This document shows positions 8,336 through 15,009 of a stretch of DNA of 19,528 nucleotides, one piece after another. Positions within the stretch are counted from its first letter, which is position 1, and the number at the start of each line of letters is the position of its first letter. Made by a program: the position numbers and the translations under genes. Origin of the DNA: CAZTDD01 sp964612675 (lineage in GTDB: Bacteria > Hinthialibacterota > Hinthialibacteria > Hinthialibacterales > JAKPRU01); the NCBI GenBank assembly GCA_964612675.1, contig CAZTDD010000127.1, positions 1-19,528 of the forward strand, written 5' to 3'. A model generated the notes under the pieces. It saw nothing but the letters and a program-made list of their open reading frames with translations, was not told the DNA's origin and ran no database searches.

Positions 8336-9639
8336 CTGAAAACGAATCCATCTGGCTGTTTCTGTTTTTTCTAGGCCTTTACTGTCTCACCTTTTCAGGC
8401 CATCTGTACACGGCGGATGGGGTTCTGTCTTTTCAGACAGCGGAAAGTCTCGCGCTGCATGGCTCGCTGGAACTGCCGGAAAGCGGTTTCCTGACGCTCG
8501 ACAACGCGCGCGGCAAACCGGTCTCCCGATACCCTTGGGGACAATCGATTCTGCTCGTTCCGTTCTACTGGCTTGGGCTCACAGCAAGCGCGATGTTCGG
8601 GGGCCGAGAGAAATGGTGCTTGATTAGTATGACATTCAGCAGCGCGGTTATCGGCGCGCTTCTCGTTGTCGCAACCCAGCACCTCGCCCGATCACTCGGC
8701 GCAGACAAGAAAGGTGCGCTGTGGGCGGCTCTGGCAGCGGGGCTCGGCAGCATGTTTTGGGTCTACAGCCAGGATCTTTTCCGAAACCCGCTGGCGGCGC
8801 TGTTGTTGACAAGCTCAGTCGCGTTTCTATTCAAATCGACGGAAAAGCCGAAACGGATTCACTTTTCCGGCATCACAATGCTTCTATTGATTCAGGTTCG
8901 TATGGACGGGATTCTGACGATCCCCATCCTGTTGACATGGATGATTTATGCGAATCGGAAACAATTCTTTTCGAAGGAAAGTATTGGTGTGTGGCTGATG
9001 TATTGTGCCGTCGGTTGTACGCTCTTGGGGCTCAACAACTACGTCCGATTCGGGAGCCCGTTCGAACACAGAATTCCGAACGCGTTTTTTACCGAGAGCC
9101 TTCTGGTTTCGATCCCCGGTTTCCTCTGGTCGCTGGACAAGTCGATGTTCATCTACTCTCCTCCCCTGTTGCTGATCTTTGCAGCAATACCGTACTGTTG
9201 GCGAACACAAAAAGACAAAACCGTTGCGCTCGTGGCTCTTTCGCTCTTGTATCTGATTTGGTACGGGAAATACCATCATTGGTTTGGCGGACGATGCTGG
9301 GGGCCAAGATACACGCTTTTATTTACTCCGCTGCTACTGGCTACTATTGGACCGTGGTTATCGGGAAATATGAGCCCATGGCGATGGTGGCTTGCGGCGT
9401 GTGCGCTCGGTGTGGGAGTGTTGGTACAGCAGATCGGTGTACTGATCGAGCAGAATGTGTATGTCGGATTCCACCATTTCACAGAGATTCTGGGCGCTCT
9501 TGCTGCAGGCAAACTCGACCCCTGGTGGGCACGTACATGGGATTCGCATCCACCGGCAACGCTGCTCGGGTGTACGGCGTTAATTTTGCTGTGCGCGTTC
9601 AGCGGACAACGGCTGTTTCGAAATCTCCAGCAGAATTGA
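8302..9639 (+). CDS. Polytopic membrane protein, GT-C glycosyltransferase-like
   Basis: This 445-residue integral membrane protein has about ten hydrophobic segments, starting near residues 18-34 and including 85-99, 110-126, 137-160, 190-212, 230-245, 275-292 and several up to 437. After the first segment comes the loop SGHLYTADGVLSFQTAESL with an acidic residue, where GT-C transferases (ArnT/PMT-like) have their catalytic Asp/Glu. HHWFGGRCWGPRYTL at about 331-345 matches the W-x-G-x-x-x-G-P-R-Y block often seen in such transferases. It would move a sugar from a lipid carrier to a glycan or protein outside the membrane; this is inference from family. ATG codons at 8302 and 8320 are both possible; neither has a strong ribosome site, and 8320 would reduce the overlap with the divergent gene to 16 bases. 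The Gfo/Idh/MocA gene follows after 46 bases. Confidence 0.7.
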   Translation: MNVDHQMSILSSENESIWLFLFFLGLYCLTFSGHLYTADGVLSFQTAESLALHGSLELPESGFLTLDNARGKPVSRYPWGQSILLVPFYWLGLTASAMFGGREKWCLISMTFSSAVIGALLVVATQHLARSLGADKKGALWAALAAGLGSMFWVYSQDLFRNPLAALLLTSSVAFLFKSTEKPKRIHFSGITMLLLIQVRMDGILTIPILLTWMIYANRKQFFSKESIGVWLMYCAVGCTLLGLNNYVRFGSPFEHRIPNAFFTESLLVSIPGFLWSLDKSMFIYSPPLLLIFAAIPYCWRTQKDKTVALVALSLLYLIWYGKYHHWFGGRCWGPRYTLLFTPLLLATIGPWLSGNMSPWRWWLAACALGVGVLVQQIGVLIEQNVYVGFHHFTEILGALAAGKLDPWWARTWDSHPPATLLGCTALILLCAFSGQRLFRNLQQN

Positions 9640-9675
9640 TCGTTCTCTGCTAGAATCGAGGATAACAACGAAGAC

Positions 9676-9680
9676 GGAGG
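9676..9680 (+). promoter_or_regulatory. Ribosome binding site of the Gfo/Idh/MocA gene
   Basis: GGAGG sits five bases before the ATG at 9686 and fixes the start at the first residue of a canonical Tat signal. Confidence 0.8.
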
Positions 9681-9685
9681 AAACC

Positions 9686-11023
9686 ATGAAAGAGTTCAAT
9701 CGCCGCGATTTCCTAAAAAATTCCGTTCAGGCCGGAGCCACAGCAACACTCGTTTCAACATCGTTGAAAGCGCTAGGAGCGAATGACCGTATTCGAGTCG
9801 GCATTATGGGACTCGGCGGGCGCGGAAGTTTTCTCATGACACGTTTCGCGGAGCGGGATGATGTCGAAGTGATTTACCTCTGCGACGCCGACACACGCAA
9901 GCTGCCGGAGCGTGCAGAGAAAGTGGAAGCCATTCAGGGTAAACGACCCAAGTTGATCGACGATCCGAGGAAGATGCTGGATGACAACAACCTCGATGCG
10001 ATGATCAATGCGACGCCGGACCATTGGCACTGCCTCGGTACGATCTGGGCGTGTCAGGCGGAGAAAGATGTGTACGTGGAGAAACCGGCCAGCCACAGTA
10101 TCTGGGAAGGACGCAAGATGGTCGAAGCGGCGAGGAAGTATAAGCGTGTGGTTCAGCTGGGGACACAAACACGGAGCGGCGAATACGCCAAAGAAGCGAT
10201 TGGACTGCTTCGGTCCGGGAAGATCGGCGATTTTCATTTCGTGCGGGTTTATAACATGCTAACCAAAGGGCGGTTGAGACAGGTTATGAACGAACCTGTT
10301 CCGGAAGGAGTCAATTACGACTTCTGGCTCGGCCCCGCAGCGATGAGACCGTTCAATTCGAATCATTTTCAGGGCGGACGATGGAACTGGTTCTGGGAAT
10401 ATTCGGGCGGCGACATCATCAATGACGGTATTCATCAGATGGATTTTGCGCGCTGGGCAATCGGCCGGAAATATCCGACATCGGCAGCGTCCACGGGCGG
10501 CTTGCATGTGCTGAAAGACGGGCGCGACTGTCCGGATACACAAATCGCAACGTATGATTTTGACGGGCTCACCATGTCTTTTGAATGCACGATGTGGACT
10601 CCCTATATAGACAAAACTGCGCAGGAGATTCGAAAGAGCCGTGAGGTCACTCCGGACTGGCCGCATAATTCGACGAGGATCGAGGTGTACGGGACGGACG
10701 GCATGATGATCCTGGGACGCCACGGCGGCGGGTATCACATCTATGACGGCGAAAAAACGATTGATCAGCCCGGCGACGAGCCGACTCGGGCGCATATCGA
10801 GAATTTCATCGAATGTATGCGCACCCGGAAGAAGCCGAATGCAGATATTGAGGAAGGCCACCTCTCAACGAATCTCTGCCATCTAGGCAACATCTCGTAT
10901 CGTGTCGGCGGCGAAAAACTGATCTGGGACGGCGAAGAGGATGTCGTCACGAATAACGAAGAGGCGAACGACCTGGTGAAGCGTGAATACCGCGAACCGT
11001 GGGTTGTGCCGGAGAAGGTGTAA
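9686..11023 (+). CDS. Tat-exported Gfo/Idh/MocA family oxidoreductase
   Basis: This 445-residue NAD(P)-dependent oxidoreductase is predicted to act on sugars or cyclitols outside the cytoplasm. Residues 4-10 (FNRRDFL) form a twin-arginine signal, followed by an alanine/threonine-rich hydrophobic stretch to about residue 32. The Rossmann fold starts at 36 with VGIMGLGGRGS (nucleotide loop 42-48). ATPDHWH at 109-115 and EKP at 132-134 are the family signature, the lysine of EKP being the usual catalytic residue. A C-terminal alpha/beta domain covers about 150-400, with GGDIINDGIHQMDFARW around 241-257. Such Tat-tagged members are multiplied in planctomycete- and Poribacteria-like genomes and often serve in breakdown or remodelling of environmental sugars. 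The substrate is unknown. It may be read from the same transcript as the membrane gene 46 bases upstream. Confidence 0.9.
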   Translation: MKEFNRRDFLKNSVQAGATATLVSTSLKALGANDRIRVGIMGLGGRGSFLMTRFAERDDVEVIYLCDADTRKLPERAEKVEAIQGKRPKLIDDPRKMLDDNNLDAMINATPDHWHCLGTIWACQAEKDVYVEKPASHSIWEGRKMVEAARKYKRVVQLGTQTRSGEYAKEAIGLLRSGKIGDFHFVRVYNMLTKGRLRQVMNEPVPEGVNYDFWLGPAAMRPFNSNHFQGGRWNWFWEYSGGDIINDGIHQMDFARWAIGRKYPTSAASTGGLHVLKDGRDCPDTQIATYDFDGLTMSFECTMWTPYIDKTAQEIRKSREVTPDWPHNSTRIEVYGTDGMMILGRHGGGYHIYDGEKTIDQPGDEPTRAHIENFIECMRTRKKPNADIEEGHLSTNLCHLGNISYRVGGEKLIWDGEEDVVTNNEEANDLVKREYREPWVVPEKV

Positions 11024-11077
11024 CTAGAGAAGAGTTGCCGGATCAGACAAAGGAAGCGAAAGTGCGGTTCGTCATTC

Positions 11078-11374
11078 TCACAGAAGGTAACGATCTATAT
11101 CCAAAGATCCGTGGAACACACCCAAAATGTCAACGGGGCCATCTGTTTTGAGCAGATAGGCTATCCGATAATGTCCGTACAGCAAGATGCGGATCTCGCC
11201 ATCTCGTTCGTTGCCGTAAAGGTAACCAAGACGCGGATGTTCTCTTAGGATCTGTGCTTTCTGATAGATCCCTTCCAGAACCGATGCCGCGGCGCGGGGG
11301 TTGTCTTGGGCAATATAGTTGAAGATTTCTTCTAGCCAGATTTGGGCCTCAGCAGTCCATCTTATGTCTGCCAT
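11078..11374 (-). CDS. ParE/RelE-family toxin
   Basis: This 98-residue small basic protein has the ParE/RelE toxin fold order: helix WTAEAQIWLEEIFNYIAQDNPRAA at 6-29, then PRLGYLYGNERDGEIRILLYGHYRIAYLL at 47-75 and a final strand VDILGVFHG. The arrangement P.AG/LG...REI.L..YRI.Y is typical of ParE-like toxins, which act on DNA gyrase or on ribosome-bound mRNA; which applies cannot be told from sequence. The ATG at 11374 lies inside the end of the upstream antitoxin gene, overlapping it by 13 bases, so translation is probably coupled. The neighbouring Gfo/Idh/MocA gene is convergent and unrelated in function. Confidence 0.85.
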   Translation of the reverse strand: MADIRWTAEAQIWLEEIFNYIAQDNPRAAASVLEGIYQKAQILREHPRLGYLYGNERDGEIRILLYGHYRIAYLLKTDGPVDILGVFHGSLDIDRYLL

Positions 11375-11547
11375 GAGCGGATTCGATGCTGCATATCCTC
11401 ATTGGATATCACACGCCCTTTCCGCGAATCGTCAAGCCCTCGCTCGACCATACACTGAAAAGACAACTCGCGTAGGATTTGCTCGTAGGTCGCATCATCC
11501 GGTTGCGACTCGATCACTTCTTTCATTTTCTCTTTGGCAGTCGGCAT
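11362..11547 (-). CDS. Antitoxin of the ParE/RelE-type toxin
   Basis: The product is 61 residues from ATG 11547. It resembles short addiction-module antitoxins of the form KEKMKEVIESQPDDATYEQILREL...ERGLDDSRKGRVISNEDMQHRIRSW: an N-terminal helical dimerisation and DNA-binding part and a C-terminal toxin-binding tail (E-x-G-L-x-D-x-x-x-G-R). An upstream ATG at 11556 directly abuts the GGAGG ribosome site, leaving no spacing, whereas the ATG at 11547 lies nine bases from it. The latter is therefore chosen. It precedes and overlaps the toxin gene, the usual antitoxin-first order, and presumably represses its own promoter. Confidence 0.75.
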   Translation of the reverse strand: MPTAKEKMKEVIESQPDDATYEQILRELSFQCMVERGLDDSRKGRVISNEDMQHRIRSWQT

Positions 11548-11654
11548 TCGATCCATCCTCCAAAGCGTGTTGCCTCAATAACCAGGGATTCTCAAAGCAA
11601 AATGAGGCTCGATAAACATATAGATCTTGAATGCTAATACTGAACTTGGCTTAT

Positions 11655-11684
11655 ATTGTACAGTGTTTGGCTCTCGACGGACAA
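11655..11684 (-). promoter_or_regulatory. Candidate promoter of the ParE-type toxin-antitoxin operon
   Basis: On the reverse strand TTGTCC (11679-11684) and TACAAT (11655-11660) are 18 bases apart, about 110 bases before the antitoxin start. A 6-bp inverted repeat AAGTTG-7 nt-CAACTT (11683-11701) overlaps the -35 and could be an operator. This is moderate motif evidence only. Confidence 0.4.
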
Positions 11685-11727
11685 GTTGTTTTCAGCAACT
11701 TACATGCGTGTCATGGTCTGGCTGATG

Positions 11728-12471
11728 TCATTCATCAACTCTCTTCAACGCAACATTCAATCCGCGCAGCGACAGCCAGGGCTCGTGTGCGTCAAACACC
11801 CCGTCCTCGGCGAGTTCACCACTGTAGCCGCCGGTACCGATCGTGGTGGCGTTTTCGCCGATCTCTTGTCGATAGGCCTGGATCAAGCCCTGAACCAGCG
11901 CCTTGGTTCCCCGGTACAATCCGATTTCCAGATGTTCCAGCGTGGTTTTACCAATCAGCCGGTCGGTCCGCTGCCAGCGATAGTGAGGAAGAAGCGCGGC
12001 ACGTTGAGCCAACGCATCTTTGGAGACGCCGACACCGGGAATAATACAGCCCCCAATATAGCCCCCGTCCGGCGCCAGGATTTCAAACGTTGTCGCGGTT
12101 CCCAGGCTGATCACAATCGCAGGGGGGCCATAGTAATGGAGTGCCGCCAGGCTGTTGATGATCCGGTCGGTACCAACCTGGTCGGGCTGTTCGACGTCCA
12201 GCCGGATCAAGTCGCGGACAAAGGACCGTGCCCGCACCGCTTGGACCCCGATCTTGCTGCGGATGCTCTGCGACACGATGTCAGTTAATCCGGGGACTAC
12301 AGATGAGATAATACAGCGGTTCGGGCGAGGAATGCGTCTTAGGAAGACGTCAATCTCTTCGGGGACTTCTTCGTCGGAGGGAAAATCGGTCGTCTCTTCG
12401 ATCTCTTCACCGGAGAAGAGACCGACTTTGACGCGGGTGTTGCCGATATCGACTGCGAGTGTCCGGGTCAT
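11728..12471 (-). CDS. coaX: Type III pantothenate kinase
   Basis: CoaX phosphorylates pantothenate with ATP, the first step of coenzyme A synthesis, in the cytoplasm. The 247-residue length is normal for the family. ASKHA-fold signatures: DIGNTRVKVGLF at 8-19 (phosphate 1 loop), GTDRIINSLAA at 100-110, GTATTFE at 124-130 (phosphate 2), and GGCIIPGVGVSKDAL at 140-154 followed by LP. The reading frame is open for 59 more codons upstream, but these overlap lepB in another frame and show no homology. The ATG at 12471 starts the conserved strand MTRTLAVDIGNT. That ATG shares bases with the lepB stop (ATGA), which couples translation of the two genes. Confidence 0.93.
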   Translation of the reverse strand: MTRTLAVDIGNTRVKVGLFSGEEIEETTDFPSDEEVPEEIDVFLRRIPRPNRCIISSVVPGLTDIVSQSIRSKIGVQAVRARSFVRDLIRLDVEQPDQVGTDRIINSLAALHYYGPPAIVISLGTATTFEILAPDGGYIGGCIIPGVGVSKDALAQRAALLPHYRWQRTDRLIGKTTLEHLEIGLYRGTKALVQGLIQAYRQEIGENATTIGTGGYSGELAEDGVFDAHEPWLSLRGLNVALKRVDE

Positions 12472-13184
12472 TGATCCCCGCCCGCCGCGTGTACATCTCC
12501 CGAACGGTTCATGTGGTCCCCAGCGAGCGCCCGGATGCCATCCTTGGCATCCCGTACGGGTACACCTTCGATGCCCCCGATTCGGTCGGGAGGCCAGTAT
12601 CGGAAGACCGCCTTCCCCATGATGTTCTCGACGGGCACGCCTCCCCAATAGCGGCTGTCGTAGGAGTCTTCGCTGTTATCGCCAAAGACAAACACCTCCC
12701 CCACCGGAACACGTTTCGACCGGAACGGGGGGCTGGATTTCAGGCGGGAATAGTAGATATTTTGCTCAAAGAAATCGGGATCATGCAGCGGTTCGCCGTT
12801 CCGGTAGAGCATTTGGCCGCGAATCTCGATCAGATCGCCGGGGAGGCCGACGACGCGCTTGATGTAGTAAGGCTTATCCGGGTCATAGATATGTTCGGGC
12901 GTTCGGAACACAACGATATCGCCCACCTCGACGTCGGCGAAATCGTAGACAAACTTGCTGACGAAGATCCGGTCGTTTTCGACCAGCGTATCCCGCATCG
13001 AGCCGGACGGGATCTTGTAGGCCTCAAACAGGTAGCGTTTGATGATCAGCGCCAGCAGCAGGGCGGTAAAAAGGGCTTCGAGGTTCTCGTAAAAGCGCGG
13101 ATGGGAGCGGACATGGCCGGTCACCCGCCGTCCCCAGGTGAAATGATCCAAATGGTAGGCAAAGCGTTCGTAAAACCGTCTCAT
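12468..13184 (-). CDS. lepB: Signal peptidase I
   Basis: Membrane-anchored serine protease that cleaves signal peptides from exported proteins, 238 residues. A hydrophobic anchor spans about 36-52 (ALFTALLLALIIKRYLF). The catalytic serine box PSGSM at 59-63 puts the nucleophile at S62, and the general-base lysine is K109 in YIKRVVGLPGD (107-117). Box E is VFGDNSEDSYDSRYWG at 166-181. The start is less certain: AGGAGG lies 15 bases before the ATG at 13184, farther than usual, but no nearer in-frame start codon fits. It overlaps coaX by an ATGA junction, so the two form an operon. Many exported proteins in this window (glycosidases, ceramidase-like) would be clients, though this is housekeeping rather than specific linkage. 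Confidence 0.93.
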   Translation of the reverse strand: MRRFYERFAYHLDHFTWGRRVTGHVRSHPRFYENLEALFTALLLALIIKRYLFEAYKIPSGSMRDTLVENDRIFVSKFVYDFADVEVGDIVVFRTPEHIYDPDKPYYIKRVVGLPGDLIEIRGQMLYRNGEPLHDPDFFEQNIYYSRLKSSPPFRSKRVPVGEVFVFGDNSEDSYDSRYWGGVPVENIMGKAVFRYWPPDRIGGIEGVPVRDAKDGIRALAGDHMNRSGDVHAAGGDQ

Positions 13185-13460
13185 CTTGCCAAAGAACAGC
13201 CTCCTGTATCTCTAAACGGGCTTCTCTCTCCGACTGGGCTCTGGGGCGTCCCCAAAAGTATAACACCACTCGTGCCAATCGGCACCGGGGGCTTCTTAGA
13301 TATATACGCAGGAGGAGGGGATTTTGTTCAGTTGGGGGGGGGGTCCATGCCCGTGCTTGAGGGGTTGGTGGATGACATGGGCTTTCCGTTCCAAGAGAAG
13401 TTCTACTCAAAATGAGACGGAATCGGTTCTCAGCCTCTCGCTTCTGGCATGGCACCCTTT
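13185..13460. other. Non-coding region upstream of lepB with G10 tract
   Basis: No gene is supported over these 276 bases. Visible items are a perfect inverted repeat GTGCC-AATC-GGCAC at 13272-13285, a TATACT-like element on the reverse strand just downstream of it that could be the -10 of the lepB-coaX operon (no good -35), and a G-rich stretch ending in ten consecutive G at 13334-13343. Open frames across it have no recognisable domain. Confidence 0.55.
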
Positions 13461-13541
13461 TCAATTCAGATTTCGTTTAACGGACCCGCTGAGCCGCTTG
13501 CGGTTGACAACCATCGAGTTTGAGTTCGTAGTATACCCCAT
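13461..13541 (+). repeat. Degenerate copy of the higBA promoter region
   Basis: From TCAATTC at 13461 to the TATAC at 13532-13536, this stretch aligns almost gaplessly with 16926-17000 upstream of the higB remnant. Shared blocks include TCAATTC, CGTT.AACGG, CTGAGCC.CTTGC, TTGACAA and GAGT.C.TA.TATAC. Here no toxin gene follows; instead a transposase remnant begins about 15 bases later. The palindromic operator present in the other copy is eroded in this one. Confidence 0.7.
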
Positions 13542-13551
13542 GGTCGCATAA

Positions 13552-13925
13552 AATATTATTATTCAGTTTCATAACGGGCGCGGCTCGCAGGAGGGCCTGT
13601 TTACGGAGGCCAAACAACGGGCCGATCTCGGTGTGCTGCCCTGCGGTCCCTCGGCAGGGAACCCAATGTTTACCGTGTGTGCGATGAGAACGCACAACCT
13701 TTCTCGGGAAATCCAAATGCCGGCTCTGCGGCCAACCCGCCGGCCAAGTCCGAAACGGCCAGCGGCTTGGGGTTTGAAACGCTCGGTACCCTCCGGCATC
13801 GCGTTCTCCAGCGCGCCGGGCGCCTCACTCGCCCCCAAGGCGAACTGACTCTCACTCTCAGTGCCAATCCAGCTGTCAAAAACGATCTTCTCCATTTTCT
13901 TGACGCCCTGCAAAAAGTCGCTTAG
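13552..13925 (+). pseudogene. C-terminal remnant of a DDE transposase (IS4/IS1380-like)
   Basis: Only the last third of a cut-and-paste transposase remains. Read from 13552, the frame gives QFHNGRGSQEGLFTEAK. This preserves the Y-x2-R-x3-E-x6-K signature of IS4-related transposases (H at 13570 for Y, R at 13579, E at 13591, K at 13612), followed by MRTHNLSREIQM. Near 13767-13772 one base is missing: the protein continues in the next frame with FETLGTLRHRVLQRAGRLT and ends at the TAG at 13923. Upstream, an in-frame TAA at 13549 closes the frame. The element is therefore dead by truncation and frameshift. The sequence after the stop (13927-13968, with CTTTTTGCAAAACTTAGGG) may be the right end of the element, but no matching left end is seen. 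Family assignment is from motif memory. Confidence 0.75.
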
Positions 13926-13986
13926 GGTACCGCTTACAGAAATTCACGCTTTTTGCAAAACTTAGGGCTTACTATGATCATAGATT

Positions 13987-15006
13987 TTAGCGATATACAT
14001 CAATACGGCGGATCACCATCTCGCTTGGCCAATCGTCCCCGTATTGAGGAGTATCGGAGAGAAAAAAATCACCATCTGCGCCATACCAGAGGTACAAATT
14101 CTGCGGTTTGTCCCACATGAATTCTGCAATCTCCTTGGCGGAAATGGTGCATTCAACGCCTTTCTTTCCCCCGCGATCTAGTTTGGGATGTTTTTCTTTA
14201 AGATCTGCTACAGATCGCTCGTAGACGACTCGATCATCGATTAAGTATCGTAAAATCTTCTGTTTGTTTGTTGGACCGTTATACCATTCCCAGCTGAGTT
14301 TATGTTCTTTGTCTTCAGGTCCAAAATCCATTTCCTTTGCTTCCATATGATACACGCTTTTGTGTCCCCAGGGGGAGCCACCGCCGAACCAACTATGAAG
14401 GTTGGGATGATATCGAAACAGTCCATCCCGTGAACCGTCAACCCATTCCTTCGGGCGGCCGCCCGCTTCGATCATATCCATTTCAAGACTAATCTTGCTT
14501 CCACCACCGGAATACCAAGCATCGGCAAAAGACCATACCGCCAGTTTCGCGCCTAGCGGACGGGGAACCGTGGCATAGATATCAAGGCGAACACGATGTG
14601 TTGGCGGATCCGGAGAAAACGACCAGAACGAAAACTCACCGCTAAAGTGTTGTCCAGTCTTCACCCCGGCGCTTTGCTGGTGTTCGGAAGGGACATCCTT
14701 TCCAGGTTCCCCATCACCCGTAACGGTTGCTTGAAGAACTAAACCGCGTTGCGGATCAATTCGAACATTTTTGGAGGTGAATTTGTCGTTTGACTTGCAG
14801 ACAAACATCCGGTCGCCTTCCTCATCAAGCAAAAACACGGCCTCGTCTTCAACCACGCGGGTAAATTGCTTCAGGTTGTGCGATTCAGAATGTTTCGTAA
14901 AACCAGTTGGGAGGATTTCCTTTTTCGATTCTGAAGCCTTCACGCTTGAACTATGGGCAAACACCAAAGCCAGGACGGCGCAGTAGTAAATCATTTGCTG
15001 GATCAT
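13987..15006 (-). CDS. Secreted GH16-like glycoside hydrolase
   Basis: This 339-residue exported protein has a signal peptide at about 1-25 (MIYYCAVLALVFAHSSSVKA-SE). The central part has the beta-jelly-roll pattern of concanavalin-like glucanases and the GH16 catalytic signature E-x-D-x-x-E: E175, D177 and E180 in LEMDMIEAGG, corresponding to nucleophile, assisting aspartate and acid/base. It continues with LHSWFGGGSPWG, then HKLSWEWYNG and ILRYLIDDRVVYERS, equivalent to the FHTYAIEW...YVDG strands of GH16 enzymes. It probably cleaves a beta-linked (possibly algal or galactan-type) polysaccharide outside the cell; the exact substrate is unknown. It follows the other glycosidase by three bases, with its ribosome site AAGGAG inside that gene's last codons. 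The family call is by motif, and a non-catalytic lectin-like relative remains possible. Confidence 0.7.
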   Translation of the reverse strand: MIQQMIYYCAVLALVFAHSSSVKASESKKEILPTGFTKHSESHNLKQFTRVVEDEAVFLLDEEGDRMFVCKSNDKFTSKNVRIDPQRGLVLQATVTGDGEPGKDVPSEHQQSAGVKTGQHFSGEFSFWSFSPDPPTHRVRLDIYATVPRPLGAKLAVWSFADAWYSGGGSKISLEMDMIEAGGRPKEWVDGSRDGLFRYHPNLHSWFGGGSPWGHKSVYHMEAKEMDFGPEDKEHKLSWEWYNGPTNKQKILRYLIDDRVVYERSVADLKEKHPKLDRGGKKGVECTISAKEIAEFMWDKPQNLYLWYGADGDFFLSDTPQYGDDWPSEMVIRRIDVYR

Positions 15007-15009
15007 TTC

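Noticed and set aside
8721..9653. Long open frame of 310 codons in a second forward frame
   Set aside because: It lies wholly inside the membrane glycosyltransferase gene, whose translation has clear membrane segments and motifs; the alternative protein has no recognisable domain and a low-complexity arginine/serine-rich composition.
12472..12648. 59-codon N-terminal extension of coaX
   Set aside because: It overlaps lepB in another frame and lacks similarity; the conserved DIGNT loop starts eight residues after the ATG at 12471.
12459..13415. 318-codon forward open frame opposite lepB
   Set aside because: It is antisense to signal peptidase I, which has all catalytic boxes; the forward frame shows no domain and reflects codon bias of the real gene.
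13569..13913. Reverse open frame over the transposase remnant
   Set aside because: The forward strand gives R-x3-E-x6-K and a conserved transposase C-terminus across a frameshift; the reverse product has no known similarity.
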